Counted from the first letter of the stretch, positions 19,221-27,965 are shown. The stretch is DNA of 60,249 bases from an uncultured bacterium (GCA_903830565.1 CAIKUF010000281.1:1-60249), one strand, 5' to 3'. A program made the numbers and translations. The notes: a model not told the origin generated them from the letters alone.

Positions 19221-19593
19221 GGGGCCGACCTGGCTTCGACGCGGGTGCGGAGTTGGAACAGGGCATGCCGAGCACCAGTTCGCTCGTTAATCCACTGGAA
19301 ACAAAGTAACTGCGAACGATCAAACGTACGCTCTCGCCGCTTAACACCGGTGAGCCTCGCAACAGTTGGCCGATGGGCTGGGCCTGAGGGGTAACAACCG
19401 AAGGCTGCGAGGTCATACACATGGGCTCGTTCCGGGTTGCTTCACTCAGCCCGGAATCAAATCAAGTGAATCGGAACAGGGGTAGCGTGCTGCTGCGCGA
19501 CCCTCGGACCTAAAACCAAATCAGTCAGCTATGCATGTAGATCTGCCTGACGATGGCCAGCGGACGGGGGTTCGATTCCCCCCGGCTCCACCA
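19221..19593 (+). ncRNA. ssrA: Transfer-messenger RNA (tmRNA)
   Basis: 373 nt. tmRNA with SmpB rescues stalled ribosomes and tags the unfinished protein for proteolysis. The 5' end GGGGCCG (19221-19227) pairs with 3' CGGCTCC (19583-19589) with one G-U. The T-arm (GGTTCGATTCC type) and a genome-encoded CCA (19591-19593) complete the tRNA-like half. The resume codon GCG at 19312 opens a tag frame to TAA at 19342-19344 reading ANDQTYALAA, with the usual ALAA degron. The antisense frame across it encodes the familiar false SRGESNPRP peptide. A weak promoter (TTGCAA at 19183, TAAACT at 19204) may drive it. tmRNA 3' ends are common integration sites, and foreign DNA follows here. Confidence 0.97.
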
Positions 19594-19599
19594 AATTGA

Positions 19600-19629
19600 A
19601 GGGCTCGGATAATCTCTGGGCCCTTTTTC
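19600..19629 (+). terminator. Rho-independent terminator of tmRNA
   Basis: Stem AGGGCTC/GGGCCCT (7 pairs including G-U) around an 11-base loop, followed by TTTTTC. It begins seven bases after the encoded CCA. Confidence 0.8.
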
Positions 19630-19826
19630 TTGCCTGAAATCCCCGCGCCACGCGGGGTTCCGGCCCTCAGTGCCGCGGGTGGTTTCCTGCCGAAACGCCC
19701 GGAATTTGCCACTTTCTTGGCCAGATCTGTCTCTTTTCTCCGTTTGGCCTGCGGGTAGGCGCAGATGATGGTCTAGCAAAATCAACAGCTTACGCGCGAC
19801 GGTTCATCGTCAACCAAGGCCGCCAG
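19630..19826. other. Non-coding stretch behind the tmRNA, no gene recognised
   Basis: Part of the 314-base gap between the tmRNA and the next gene. The only clear structure is a hairpin CCCCGCG/CGCGGGG at 19641-19657 with a 3-base loop. No integrase gene, tRNA or second copy of the tmRNA 3' end is visible. It is probably the eroded left edge of the inserted region, ending at the first recombinase-tail remnant. Confidence 0.4.
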
Positions 19827-19907
19827 TCAGGCATCAAACCCCGCTACCATCTTCCGCTGCGCCACCCAGTCGGTCGGCAGCGAGTGGATGGGGCCCTTGC
19901 AGCGAAA
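19827..19907 (-). pseudogene. Recombinase C-terminal tail remnant, copy 1
   Basis: Read on the minus strand, about 26 codons end in LPTDWVAQRKMVAGFDA and a TGA at 19829-19827. This parallels the tail LPTNGVVQRTVVTAFDA of copy 2, whose stop is 482 bases away at 20311-20309, and resembles the LP-x-(D/E)W-x2-QR ends of serine-recombinase-associated proteins. Nothing upstream extends the frame convincingly, because the plus-strand gene starting near 19908 replaces it. Family assignment is from the pattern only. Confidence 0.45.
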
Positions 19908-20282
19908 ATGTCGGCGATGACCAACAAAAAGAAAGTCGCAACCGATCTGCAGTCAGCGCTGTCTGGGCAGAGCCTACTGAGCATCGACCTGTACGTTGAA
20001 GTACTGGCCGACTATGAAGATGAGCTCAAAGCATCGCTGGACAAGGACGCCGATGATGCCCTGCTGTGCATGCTTGCCGACGACGGTGATGTTGCGATGA
20101 TGGTCATCGACTGGGACGGCAGCATCTACCGGAGTGAAAACGCGTTGAAGAAGTTGCAAGCCATGTGGCGGCACAGCTTTGACACCAATGTGCAGACCCT
20201 CGTGCCCATACTCAGCGCCCACATCAGCCAGAGAAACCTGGGGGTGGCGGGCATCAAATGGTTGCCGGCATCAACCGATTGA
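19908..20282 (+). CDS. Hypothetical protein in accessory region
   Basis: 124 residues from the ATG at 19908 (MSAMTNKKKVATDL); a second ATG at 19917 and a GTG at 19884 are alternatives. I do not recognise the family. The protein is acidic (YEDELKASLDKDADDALL) and probably alpha/beta, with one conserved-looking block VIDWDGSIYRS. There is no signal peptide or membrane segment. Its AT-richer start and mixed codon use differ from the GC-rich core genes around it, suggesting transfer. It lies exactly between two direct copies of a recombinase C-terminal tail, so it looks like cassette cargo. Confidence 0.6.
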   Translation: MSAMTNKKKVATDLQSALSGQSLLSIDLYVEVLADYEDELKASLDKDADDALLCMLADDGDVAMMVIDWDGSIYRSENALKKLQAMWRHSFDTNVQTLVPILSAHISQRNLGVAGIKWLPASTD

Positions 20283-20308
20283 AGCGGGTTGAAGAACGAC
20301 GGCCCTGT

Positions 20309-20548
20309 TCACGCATCGAACGCGGTCACGACTGTCCGCTGCACCACCCCATTGGTCGGCAGCGGGTTTCGCTGGAACCACAGCAGGCTCATGCACCGGG
20401 GCTGCTGCCCGGCCAAGATCGCCAGGATGATGGCGGGCTCCAGCAGGGTCAGGCGCAGCAGTTCGTTGACCGTCGAGTGGTGCAGGCCTTCGCGCTGAGC
20501 GATCTCGCTGCCGCTGGCCACCACGCCGTCGTCGAGCAGTCGCTACCA
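20309..20548 (-). pseudogene. Serine-recombinase C-terminal domain remnant, copy 2 (broken)
   Basis: The minus strand encodes about 71 intact residues: a helix-turn-helix region SEIAQREGLHHSTVNELLRL, then LTLLEPAIILAILAGQQP, then the tail LPTNGVVQRTVVTAFDA. This matches the C-terminal pattern of site-specific recombinases (SEI-x5-E-x-(V/I)-x3-YV-x-(R/E)-(I/L)-LRL-x2-LAP-x-I-x-EAIL-x-G-x-QP). Just upstream the frame continues as WxRLLDDGV, but position x is a TAG (20545-20543), a nonsense change. The rhuM-like gene then replaces the rest. It is therefore truncated and inactive. Confidence 0.6.
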
Positions 20549-20565
20549 GTAGAGGCGGCATTGAC

Positions 20566-21618
20566 ATGACCGAAATACAAGCGCCGCAACCCGGCGAATT
20601 TCTGCTCTACGAAACCGAGGATGGTCGCACCCGCGTCGAATGCCGTTTTGCCGAAGACACCATCTGGCTGTCGCAGGCGATGATGGCCGAGCTGTTTCAG
20701 ACTTCGCCGCAGAACATCACGCTACACCTGAAGGCGCTCTACGCGGAAGGGGAAATCACCTCGGAGGCAACCTGTAAGAGTTACTTACAAGTTCGGTCCG
20801 AGGGGGAGCGGCAGGTCCGGCGCACCGTCAAGTTCTACAACCTCGATGCCATCCTGGCCGTCGGCTACCGGGTGCGCTCGTCACGCGGCACGCAGTTCCG
20901 ACGCTGGGCCACCGAACGCCTGCGCGAGTATCTGGTCAAGGGTTTCACCCTGGATGATGAACGCCTGAAGAACCCGCCCATCGCCGGTTCGGCCGTGCCA
21001 GACCGCTTCGACGAGTTGCTGGAACGCATCCGCGACATCCGGGTCAGCGAGCGCCGGATGTACCTGCGGGTGCGCGAGATTTTCGCGATGGCGGCCGACT
21101 ACGCGTCCACGCTGCCGGAAACCACCCAGTTCTTCCGGTTCATCCAGAACAAGCTGCACTTCGCCGTGACCGGCAAGACCGCCGCAGAACTGATCGCCGA
21201 GCGCGCCGACAGCAGCCGGCCGAACATGGGCCTGATCACCTGGAAATCGGGCAGCGTGCAGAAGGACGACGTGACCGTGGCCAAGAACTATCTGCGCGAA
21301 CCGGAGATCGGCGAGCTCAATCGCATCGTGACGATGTGGCTGGACTTCGCCGAGGATCAGGCTCGTCGCCGTAAAGAGGTCTTCCTGAAGGACTGGGCCG
21401 ACAAGCTTGACGCCTTCCTGAAGTTCAACGACCGCGATGTGTTGGATGGTGCCGGCCAGGTTTCGAAGACGCGAGCCGACGCTCACGCGGAAGGCCAGTA
21501 CGAGCAGTTCGCCGCCCGACGGCGGGCAATGCTCGAGGCGGAAGGCGCCGAGGTCAATGTACGGGCCTTGGAGGCTGCCGCCAAGGCACTACCGAAACCC
21601 GACAAGACAAGGAAGTGA
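20566..21618 (+). CDS. RhuM family protein
   Basis: 350 residues. The sequence follows the RhuM (virulence_RhuM) family end to end: IWLSQAMMAELFQTSPQNIT (about 33-52, a phage-type DNA-binding fold), KFYNLDAILAVGYRVRS, FRRWATERLREYLVKGF, RFDELLERIRDIRVSERRMY, and ITGK-like VTGKTAAELIAERADSSRPN (about 203-222). RhuM was named from a Salmonella pathogenicity island; its biochemical role is unknown, and it recurs in mobile and defence islands. The start ATG at 20566 has AGAGG upstream. Its stop overlaps the GTG start of the primase-helicase gene (GTGA at 21615-21618), so the two are likely co-translated and may work together. Confidence 0.85.
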   Translation: MTEIQAPQPGEFLLYETEDGRTRVECRFAEDTIWLSQAMMAELFQTSPQNITLHLKALYAEGEITSEATCKSYLQVRSEGERQVRRTVKFYNLDAILAVGYRVRSSRGTQFRRWATERLREYLVKGFTLDDERLKNPPIAGSAVPDRFDELLERIRDIRVSERRMYLRVREIFAMAADYASTLPETTQFFRFIQNKLHFAVTGKTAAELIAERADSSRPNMGLITWKSGSVQKDDVTVAKNYLREPEIGELNRIVTMWLDFAEDQARRRKEVFLKDWADKLDAFLKFNDRDVLDGAGQVSKTRADAHAEGQYEQFAARRRAMLEAEGAEVNVRALEAAAKALPKPDKTRK

Positions 21619-23981
21619 GGGTGCCGGATCGCGATGAACTGTCCGGATTGCGAGCCGAGAACGCGCGCCTGATCGCGCTGCTCGAATCGCACGGTATCGA
21701 ATGGCGTCCGCCGCAATCGGTCGTCCTAATGGCGCGAGAGCCAGAACCATCCAGGCTTTCCACTGCTGAGAAGGTGGCGCTGTTCCGCCGGCTGTTTCGC
21801 GGGCGCACGGATGTTTACCCGATCCGCTGGGAGGGCAAGACCTCCAGCAAGACTGGCTACGCGCCCGCGTGCGCAAACGAATGGCGCGCCGGTTTCTGTG
21901 AGAAGCCGCGCATCAAGTGCGGGGACTGCGGCAATCGACAGCTGATTCCGCTGTCCGATGCGGTGATCTACGACCACCTGGCCGGTGAGCACACTGTCGG
22001 CGTGTACCCGCTGCTGGAAGACGGCAGCTGCTACTTCCTCGCGGTCGACTTCGACGAAGCGGAGTGGAGGGACGACGCGCGGGCGTTCATGCAATCCTGC
22101 GAGGCCCTTGGCGCACCAGCGGCGCTGGAGATCTCTCGGTCGGGGCAAGGCGCGCACGCGTGGGTGTTCTTCGCCAGCCGCGTTTCAGCTCGTGACGCCC
22201 GCCGCTTGGGCACCGCCATCATTACCCACACCTGCGCTCGCACTCGGCAACTGAAGCTGGAATCCTATGACCGACTGTTCCCGAACCAGGACACCATGCC
22301 CAAGGGCGGGTTCGGCAACCTGATCGCCTTGCCGCTGCAAAAGGGTCCGAGGGAGCAGGGTTTCAGCGTCTTTGTCGATACCCATCTGCGACCGTACCCC
22401 GATCAATGGGCGTTCCTCGCATCTATCCAGCCGATGGCCGCGCACGACATCGAGCCGACCATCCTCCGGGCCACGGGTGGCGTCCATCCGCTGGACGTCA
22501 CCTTCATCGACGACGAGGACTTGGCCACGCCCTGGAAACGCGAGAACACGACGACCAAGAAGCTGGCAGGTCCGATGCCGAAGTCGCTGACGGTCACGCT
22601 GGCCAATCTGATCTATTTCGAGAAGGCTCAGTTGCCGCAAACATTGGCCAACCGCCTGATCCGGCTGGCGGCTTTCCAGAACCCCGAGTTCTACAAGGCC
22701 CAGGCGATGCGGATGTCGGTGTGGGACAAGCCGCGTGTCATTGGCTGCGCCGAGAGTTACCCCCAGCACATCGCCCTGCCGCGCGGGTGCCTGGATGCCG
22801 CGCTGTCCTTGCTGCTAGAGAACGGCGTTGCCTGTGACCTACGAGACAAACGCTTCGGCGGCCAGCCACTGGACCTGTCGTTCGTCGGCAGTTTGCGCCT
22901 CGATCAGGAGGCCGCTGTCGCAGGACTGCTCCCCCACGATGCTGGCGTGCTGTGCGCACCGACCGCCTTCGGCAAGACGGTTACCGCCGCCGCGATGATC
23001 GCCCGGCGGGGCGTCAACACCCTGGTGCTGGTGCATCGCACGGAGTTGCTCAAGCAGTGGCAGGAGCGCCTGCAAGCCTTTCTGGGTGTCGCCAAGGGCG
23101 TGGTCGGCACCATCGGCGGCGGCAAGGCCAAACCGACCGGCAAGATCGACGTCGCCGTGATGCAGTCCCTGTCCCGCCAGGGCGAGGTGAACCCGCTGGT
23201 CGAGGACTATGGGCAGGTGATCGTCGACGAGTGCCACCACGTCGGCGCCGTCTCTTTCGACGCCATACTGAAACGGGCGAAGGCGAAATACGTGCTCGGC
23301 CTGACGGCGACACCGATCCGCCGGGACGGGCAGCAGCCGATCATCTTCATGCAGTGCGGGCCGATCCGCCATACGGCGGCCACGCCGGCCAGGGCACCGC
23401 ACGATCTGGAGGTGGTGCCGCACTCCCGCCATGCCCGGATCGACTTGCCGCAGGATGCGGGCATCCAGGACGTCTTCCGACACCTCGCCAACGATCCGGC
23501 TCGAATTGCAGCCATCGCCGCCGAGGTGCGCGATGCCGTCGCGCAGGGACGCAAGGTGCTGGTCCTGACAGAACGCACCGAACACCTCGATGCGATCAAG
23601 GCGGAGCTCGAAAGCCTGCGACCGGCCCCGTTTGTTTTGCACGGTCGAATGTCGAGGAAGCAGCGAGCGGCGCTGGTGGCAAACCTGGATGCACTGCCGC
23701 CCGACGCGCCACGTGTCCTTCTGTCCACCGGCAAGCTGGTTGGTGAGGGCTTCGATCACCCGCCGCTCGACACCCTGGTCCTCGCGATGCCGGTATCCTG
23801 GAAGGGCACGCTGCAGCAGTACGCCGGGCGCCTGCACCGGGAGCACGCCAGCAAGACCGACGTGCGGATCATCGACTTCGTGGATGCCGGCCATCCGGCG
23901 CTGCTGCGGATGTGGGACAAGAGGCAGCGCGGCTACCGGGCGATGGGGTACAGGATCGGGTCCGGTGACCCTCCGGAATGA
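21615..23981 (+). CDS. TOTE-type primase-helicase (AEP primase domain plus superfamily 2 helicase)
   Basis: 788 residues from GTG at 21615 (GTG at 21621 is possible). A short coiled coil (LRAENARLIALLESHGIEW, about 12-30) leads into an archaeo-eukaryotic-primase-like domain. That domain has four Cys (CANEW, FCEKP, KCGDCG) and an acidic FLAVDFDEAEW near 143-153, then EISRSGQGAHAWVFF. A superfamily 2 helicase follows: Walker A APTAFGKTVTA (near 449), DECHH (near 538), LTATPIRRDG (near 564) and QQYAGRLHRE (near 734). This architecture matches proteins of the TOTE conflict systems, predicted anti-phage or anti-plasmid systems. No nuclease domain is seen. It overlaps the rhuM-like gene by four bases; a terminator lies 144 bases after the stop. 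Confidence 0.85.
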   Translation: MRVPDRDELSGLRAENARLIALLESHGIEWRPPQSVVLMAREPEPSRLSTAEKVALFRRLFRGRTDVYPIRWEGKTSSKTGYAPACANEWRAGFCEKPRIKCGDCGNRQLIPLSDAVIYDHLAGEHTVGVYPLLEDGSCYFLAVDFDEAEWRDDARAFMQSCEALGAPAALEISRSGQGAHAWVFFASRVSARDARRLGTAIITHTCARTRQLKLESYDRLFPNQDTMPKGGFGNLIALPLQKGPREQGFSVFVDTHLRPYPDQWAFLASIQPMAAHDIEPTILRATGGVHPLDVTFIDDEDLATPWKRENTTTKKLAGPMPKSLTVTLANLIYFEKAQLPQTLANRLIRLAAFQNPEFYKAQAMRMSVWDKPRVIGCAESYPQHIALPRGCLDAALSLLLENGVACDLRDKRFGGQPLDLSFVGSLRLDQEAAVAGLLPHDAGVLCAPTAFGKTVTAAAMIARRGVNTLVLVHRTELLKQWQERLQAFLGVAKGVVGTIGGGKAKPTGKIDVAVMQSLSRQGEVNPLVEDYGQVIVDECHHVGAVSFDAILKRAKAKYVLGLTATPIRRDGQQPIIFMQCGPIRHTAATPARAPHDLEVVPHSRHARIDLPQDAGIQDVFRHLANDPARIAAIAAEVRDAVAQGRKVLVLTERTEHLDAIKAELESLRPAPFVLHGRMSRKQRAALVANLDALPPDAPRVLLSTGKLVGEGFDHPPLDTLVLAMPVSWKGTLQQYAGRLHREHASKTDVRIIDFVDAGHPALLRMWDKRQRGYRAMGYRIGSGDPPE

Positions 23982-24124
23982 CGACGAGTTCTCCAGCGGC
24001 CGTCTGGAGTTTCGCAATGACCCGCTGCAACCCGCGCCAGTGCTTATAAGCTCGGGAGGCCAGTTAGCACATGGTCAACCGTCCGCCACCATCTCAAGGT
24101 CGCGGCGTTGGCCGACGATGAACG

Positions 24125-24166
24125 AGGCTCTGCCGTCGGGCAACGACTGCAGAGCCTTCTTTCTTT
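24125..24166 (+). terminator. Rho-independent terminator after the RhuM/primase-helicase pair
   Basis: Perfect 9-bp stem AGGCTCTGC/GCAGAGCCT with a 15-base loop and the tail TCTTTCTTT. It closes the accessory operon. Confidence 0.8.
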
Positions 24167-24198
24167 GCGTAGAAGCTGGATCCACCGGAGATGGGCGC

Positions 24199-24411
24199 AT
24201 GTTGTCGCTACTCGATGCGTCTTTCGCCGCTGAAAAGGTCGAGAGTCTCGTGTTCGTCGGCCTGGAGCTTGCCCTGACGCGCAGGGCCAGTCGTTTCTGG
24301 CGCCGGATTGGCCTCGGCATGTTGGTGCAGGGCGCATTGATGCTGCCGGCCGACCTGCTCGCCGAAGACCGCGCCGACGACTTCATTCGCGCGATCGAGG
24401 CGATCCCCTGA
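24199..24411 (+). CDS. Small hypothetical protein
   Basis: 70 residues from the ATG at 24199 (MLSLLDASFA), with CCGGAG about 11 bases upstream. The open frame reaches back further, but that part runs through the terminator at 24125-24166, so the shorter start is preferred. The protein is a helical, slightly hydrophobic chain (VESLVFVGLELALTRRASRF, then LGMLVQGALMLPADLL) with an acidic end. No family recognised. It lies 18 bases from the convergent argH stop and may be a resident chromosomal gene at the right edge of the insertion. Confidence 0.5.
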   Translation: MLSLLDASFAAEKVESLVFVGLELALTRRASRFWRRIGLGMLVQGALMLPADLLAEDRADDFIRAIEAIP

Positions 24412-24429
24412 GCGCTGGGGATTAGGGCT

Positions 24430-25893
24430 TCAGCCGGGCGCCGACCCCAGCCGCGAACGGTGCCGCGCCACCTGGGCCAGCACCTGCTCCGGCGCCGTGC
24501 CACCGAGCACGTTGCGCGCGTTCAGCGAGCCGCGCAGCGACAGCACGTCGAACACGTCATCGGCGATCGCCGCATTGAAGCGCTGCAAGGTCGCCAGCGG
24601 CAATTCGCCGAGGTCCAGCCCTTCGGCGAGCGCGAACTTCACCGCATGCGCGACCGTTTCGTGGGCGTCGCGAAACGGCAGGCCCTTCTTGACCAGGTAG
24701 TCGGCGAGGTCGGTCGCAGTGGCGTAACCCCGGCGTGCAGCGCGCTCCATCGCCTCGGGCTTGACGCGCATGCCACCCGACCTCGACCCGGTCGCCGGGT
24801 CGAGGGTGCCGCCCACCATTTCGCAGAAGATGCGCAGCGTGTCCTTGAGCGTGTCGACGCTGTCGAACAGCGGCTCCTTGTCTTCCTGGTTGTCCTTGTT
24901 GTAGGCCAGCGGCTGGCCCTTCATCAGGGTCAACAGGCCCATCAGATGGCCGACCACGCGCCCGGTCTTGCCGCGTGCGAGTTCGGGCACATCGGGGTTC
25001 TTCTTCTGCGGCATGATCGAACTGCCGGTGCAAAAGCGATCCGCCAGGTCGATGAAGCCGAAGCTCTGGCTCATCCACAGCACGAGTTCTTCCGACAGGC
25101 GCGAGAAGTGCACCATGCACAGGCTCGCCGCAGCGGCGAACTCGATCGCAAAGTCGCGGTCGCTGACGGCGTCCAGGCTGTTCTGGCACACGCAGGGTAC
25201 GCCGGCCTCGTCGACCATGCCCAGCGTGCGCGCGACGCGCTCGCGGTCGAGCGGGTAGCTCGTTCCGGCCAGCGCGGCGGCGCCCAGCGGCAGTCGGTTT
25301 GTGCGCCGACGCACGTCGATCATGCGCTCTGCATCGCGCGCGAACATCTCGACGTAGGCCAGCATGTGGTGGCCGAAGCTCACCGGCTGAGCCACCTGCA
25401 GATGCGTGAAGCCGGGCAGGATCACGTCGGCGTTGGTCGCGGCCAGATCGACCAGCGCGCGCTGCAGCGCGGCCAGCAGGCCGAGGATGGCGTCGATCTC
25501 GCCCAGCAGCCACAGTCGCACATCGGTCGCCACCTGGTCGTTGCGCGAGCGCCCGGTGTGCAGGCGCTTGCCGGCGTCGCCGACGAGTTGCGTCAGGCGC
25601 GCCTCGATGTTCAGATGCACGTCCTCGAGCTCGAGCTTCCATTCGAATGCGCCGGACTCGATCTCGGCCGCGACATCGGCCAGCCCTTGGACGATTGCGC
25701 GATGGTCCTGAGCACTCAAAATGCCCTGCGCCGCCAGCATCTCGGCATGCGCCAGGCTACCTGCGATGTCCGCTTTCCACAGCCGGCGGTCGAAGGCGAC
25801 GCTGGCCGTGTAGCGCTGGACCAGTTCGCTCATCGGCTCCGAGAAAAGGGCCGACCAGGCGGTGGACTTGGCATCGAGTTGGTTGCTGGACAT
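24430..25893 (-). CDS. argH: Argininosuccinate lyase
   Basis: 487 residues from the ATG at 25893 ([10 protein letters not shown]). It splits argininosuccinate into arginine and fumarate, the last step of arginine synthesis. The fumarase/aspartase superfamily signature [12 protein letters not shown] is near residue 290 (it contains the catalytic Ser), with [13 protein letters not shown] near 110 and [14 protein letters not shown] near 160. The upstream open frame to 26238 overlaps the divergent sensor kinase gene and is not used. It is divergent from an AlgZ/AlgR-like pair, an arrangement also found in pseudomonads. Confidence 0.97.
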   Translation of the reverse strand: MSSNQLDAKSTAWSALFSEPMSELVQRYTASVAFDRRLWKADIAGSLAHAEMLAAQGILSAQDHRAIVQGLADVAAEIESGAFEWKLELEDVHLNIEARLTQLVGDAGKRLHTGRSRNDQVATDVRLWLLGEIDAILGLLAALQRALVDLAATNADVILPGFTHLQVAQPVSFGHHMLAYVEMFARDAERMIDVRRRTNRLPLGAAALAGTSYPLDRERVARTLGMVDEAGVPCVCQNSLDAVSDRDFAIEFAAAASLCMVHFSRLSEELVLWMSQSFGFIDLADRFCTGSSIMPQKKNPDVPELARGKTGRVVGHLMGLLTLMKGQPLAYNKDNQEDKEPLFDSVDTLKDTLRIFCEMVGGTLDPATGSRSGGMRVKPEAMERAARRGYATATDLADYLVKKGLPFRDAHETVAHAVKFALAEGLDLGELPLATLQRFNAAIADDVFDVLSLRGSLNARNVLGGTAPEQVLAQVARHRSRLGSAPG

Positions 25894-25994
25894 GGTGTCG
25901 TGTGGGTGGCGCAACACGCCCCTGCTGCGGGACGGTCGGAGTTGGCGACAATGCACGGGCGCCTCAGCCGGCGATTCTATCGGTGCCCACCTCG

Positions 25995-27155
25995 ATGACC
26001 GAACCTGTGCCACCTGCAAGCTCCGGCTCACCGGCCGCCGTCGGCCGTAAGGACAATCGTGCGCGGGCGTCCAGGCAAAGCGACGAGAGCCATAGCACGA
26101 CCTTCGGCAGCACCGGCTTCGGCGTGGCTCCCGGCATCCCTGCAACGCGGGCGAGCGCTGGCTCGGGATCGGCGTTCGACATGTGCCACGTCGGCGTGGT
26201 GCTGCGTGCCGTGCTGTTCGTTCACGCCGCGCTGGCACTCGGCGTGCTGTTCGCGGCCAGCGGCTTCGAGCAGTGGCTGGCGCTGCTGGCGCTGGGCTCG
26301 AGCGTTGCGCTGCCGGCCACGCTGCTGTGGCTGGTCGTGTCGTGCCTGCTCAAGGACGCACTGGCGCGTCTGCCGCAGAGCGCGCAATGGGCCGCGGCGA
26401 TCGGCCTGGGCGCGGCCTGCGCCGGCGCCTGCTGGGCGCTGCAGACGCAGATGGGGCTCGGCGTGCTGGCCGATGGCGGCGCCTTCGCGGCGCGCCGCGT
26501 ATTGGCACCCACGCTCGCCGGCGCCGCATTCGCGGCGTCGCTGTTCTACTGGCTGCGCTTGCGGGCGATCGCGCAAGACCCGGCGGACACCAGCGCGCGG
26601 CTGGCCGAGTTGCAGTCGCGCATCCGGCCGCACTTCCTGTTCAACACGCTGAACACCGCGATCACGCTGGCGCGCATCGACCCAGCGCGCACCGAGGGCA
26701 TCCTTGAAGACCTGGCCGAGCTGTTTCGGGTTGCTCTGGCCGATTCCAACGAAGCGGTGAGCCTCGGCTCGGAGGTCGAACTCGCGCAGCGCTATCTGGC
26801 CATCGAGCAGATCCGGTTCGGCGACCGGCTGCGCGTCAAGTGGGAACTCGACCCCGCCGCCGCGTCGGCGCGCGTGCCGCCCTTGCTGTTGCAGCCGCTG
26901 GTCGAGAACGCCGTTCGCCACGGCGTGGAGCCGGCGGCCGAGGGCGGCGTGATCCGGGTGCGCACGCGCGTCAAGCGCGAGCACGCGGTGATCGACATCG
27001 ACAACACGTTCAACGGCGAACCGTCGCCGCCCGGCGCCGGCATTGCGCTGCGCAACGTGCGTGAGCGGCTGAACCTGATGCACGACGTGGCGGCGCAGTT
27101 CGACATCCAGAACGAAGGCGGGATCTTTCGCGTGCGTATCGTGGTGCCACTGTGA
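25995..27155 (+). CDS. Sensor histidine kinase, LytS/AlgZ type
   Basis: 386 residues from the ATG at 25995 ([10 protein letters not shown]); later starts such as the Met of DMCHVGVV are possible. After a disordered N terminus there are about four transmembrane segments (for example [19 protein letters not shown] and [19 protein letters not shown]). The LytS-family kinase domain follows, with the phosphoacceptor region [13 protein letters not shown] near 215. The N box is [16 protein letters not shown] and a G box is [15 protein letters not shown]. It overlaps the response regulator gene by four bases (GTGA) and so forms a two-component system with it. Its position beside argH matches fimS/algZ-algR of Pseudomonas; the signal is unknown. 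Confidence 0.88.
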   Translation: MTEPVPPASSGSPAAVGRKDNRARASRQSDESHSTTFGSTGFGVAPGIPATRASAGSGSAFDMCHVGVVLRAVLFVHAALALGVLFAASGFEQWLALLALGSSVALPATLLWLVVSCLLKDALARLPQSAQWAAAIGLGAACAGACWALQTQMGLGVLADGGAFAARRVLAPTLAGAAFAASLFYWLRLRAIAQDPADTSARLAELQSRIRPHFLFNTLNTAITLARIDPARTEGILEDLAELFRVALADSNEAVSLGSEVELAQRYLAIEQIRFGDRLRVKWELDPAAASARVPPLLLQPLVENAVRHGVEPAAEGGVIRVRTRVKREHAVIDIDNTFNGEPSPPGAGIALRNVRERLNLMHDVAAQFDIQNEGGIFRVRIVVPL

Positions 27156-27961
27156 GCGCGGCCATGAGCGAACCGCTGCGAATCCTCCTCGTCGACGACG
27201 AGGAACTGGCGCGCCTGCGGCTGCGCAGCCTGATCGCCGGGTGTCCCGCGCCCGGGGCCACGGTCGTCGGCGAGGCCGCCAACGCCACGCAGGCCGTGGT
27301 CTGGCTGGCGCAGCACGAATGCGATGCCGTGCTGCTCGACATCCACATGCCGGGCCGCGACGGCATGCAGCTTGCCGCCGAGCTCAAGCGGCGCGTGCCG
27401 CCGCCGGCGGTGGTGTTCGTCACCGCGCATGCGCAGCACGCGCTCGGCGCGTTCGAGCTCGACGCCGTCGACTACCTGACCAAGCCGGTGCGGCGCGAGC
27501 GCCTGCAGGCGGCGTTGCAGCGCATTGGCCAGCGCCTGGCACGGCCGGTGGCGGCTGCAAGCGCCGTCGACGCCGAGCCCGTGATCGTCGTCACCGAACT
27601 CGGCCGCGTCGTTCGCGTGCCGCTGCGCGAGGTGCTGTACCTGAAGGCCGAGCTGAAGTACGTGACCTTGCGCACGGCCGACCACACCTACGTCCTCGAC
27701 GAGGCGCTGAGCGACCTCGAGCAGCGCCTGGGCGGGCACTTCCTGCGCGTGCACCGCAATGCCCTGGTCGCCCGCGGCGCGCTGCGCGCGCTGGAGCGTC
27801 GTTCGTCGGCCGATGAAGACGGCGCCGACGGCTGGGCCGTGCGCGTGAGCCCTGTCGACGAATGGCTGACCGTGTCGCGACGCCAGGTGATCGCGGTGCG
27901 CGAAGCGATGACGGAGTCCGACCTTGCGGGGAGTGCTTGGACTCGCCCGCGGCAGGGCTGA
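27152..27961 (+). CDS. LytTR-family response regulator, AlgR type
   Basis: 269 residues from GTG at 27152 or, equally plausibly, the ATG at 27164 (MSEPLRILL). The receiver domain (about 7-125) has the acidic pair in LLVDDEEL, the phosphorylated Asp in AVLLDIHMPGRDG, the Thr in VFVTAHAQ and the Lys in YLTKPVRRE. The C-terminal LytTR DNA-binding domain (about 148-250) shows VPLREVLYLKAELKYVTLRT and HFLRVHRNALV. It is the partner of the overlapping LytS-type kinase. Targets are not visible here. A 20-residue tail past LytTR carries no motif. Confidence 0.9.
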   Translation: MSAAMSEPLRILLVDDEELARLRLRSLIAGCPAPGATVVGEAANATQAVVWLAQHECDAVLLDIHMPGRDGMQLAAELKRRVPPPAVVFVTAHAQHALGAFELDAVDYLTKPVRRERLQAALQRIGQRLARPVAAASAVDAEPVIVVTELGRVVRVPLREVLYLKAELKYVTLRTADHTYVLDEALSDLEQRLGGHFLRVHRNALVARGALRALERRSSADEDGADGWAVRVSPVDEWLTVSRRQVIAVREAMTESDLAGSAWTRPRQG

Positions 27962-27965
27962 ATCG

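Noticed and set aside
19525-19785. 86-residue minus-strand ORF containing SRGESNPRP
   Set aside because: This peptide is the standard false translation of the tmRNA 3' end; the DNA is ssrA.
24118-24198. Longer start for the small hypothetical gene at 24199
   Set aside because: The extra codons lie across a perfect rho-independent terminator, and a better-placed ribosome-binding site precedes 24199.
19594-24429. Complete integrative element with attL/attR at the tmRNA
   Set aside because: No intact integrase and no second copy of the tmRNA 3' end could be found before argH, so boundaries cannot be defined.
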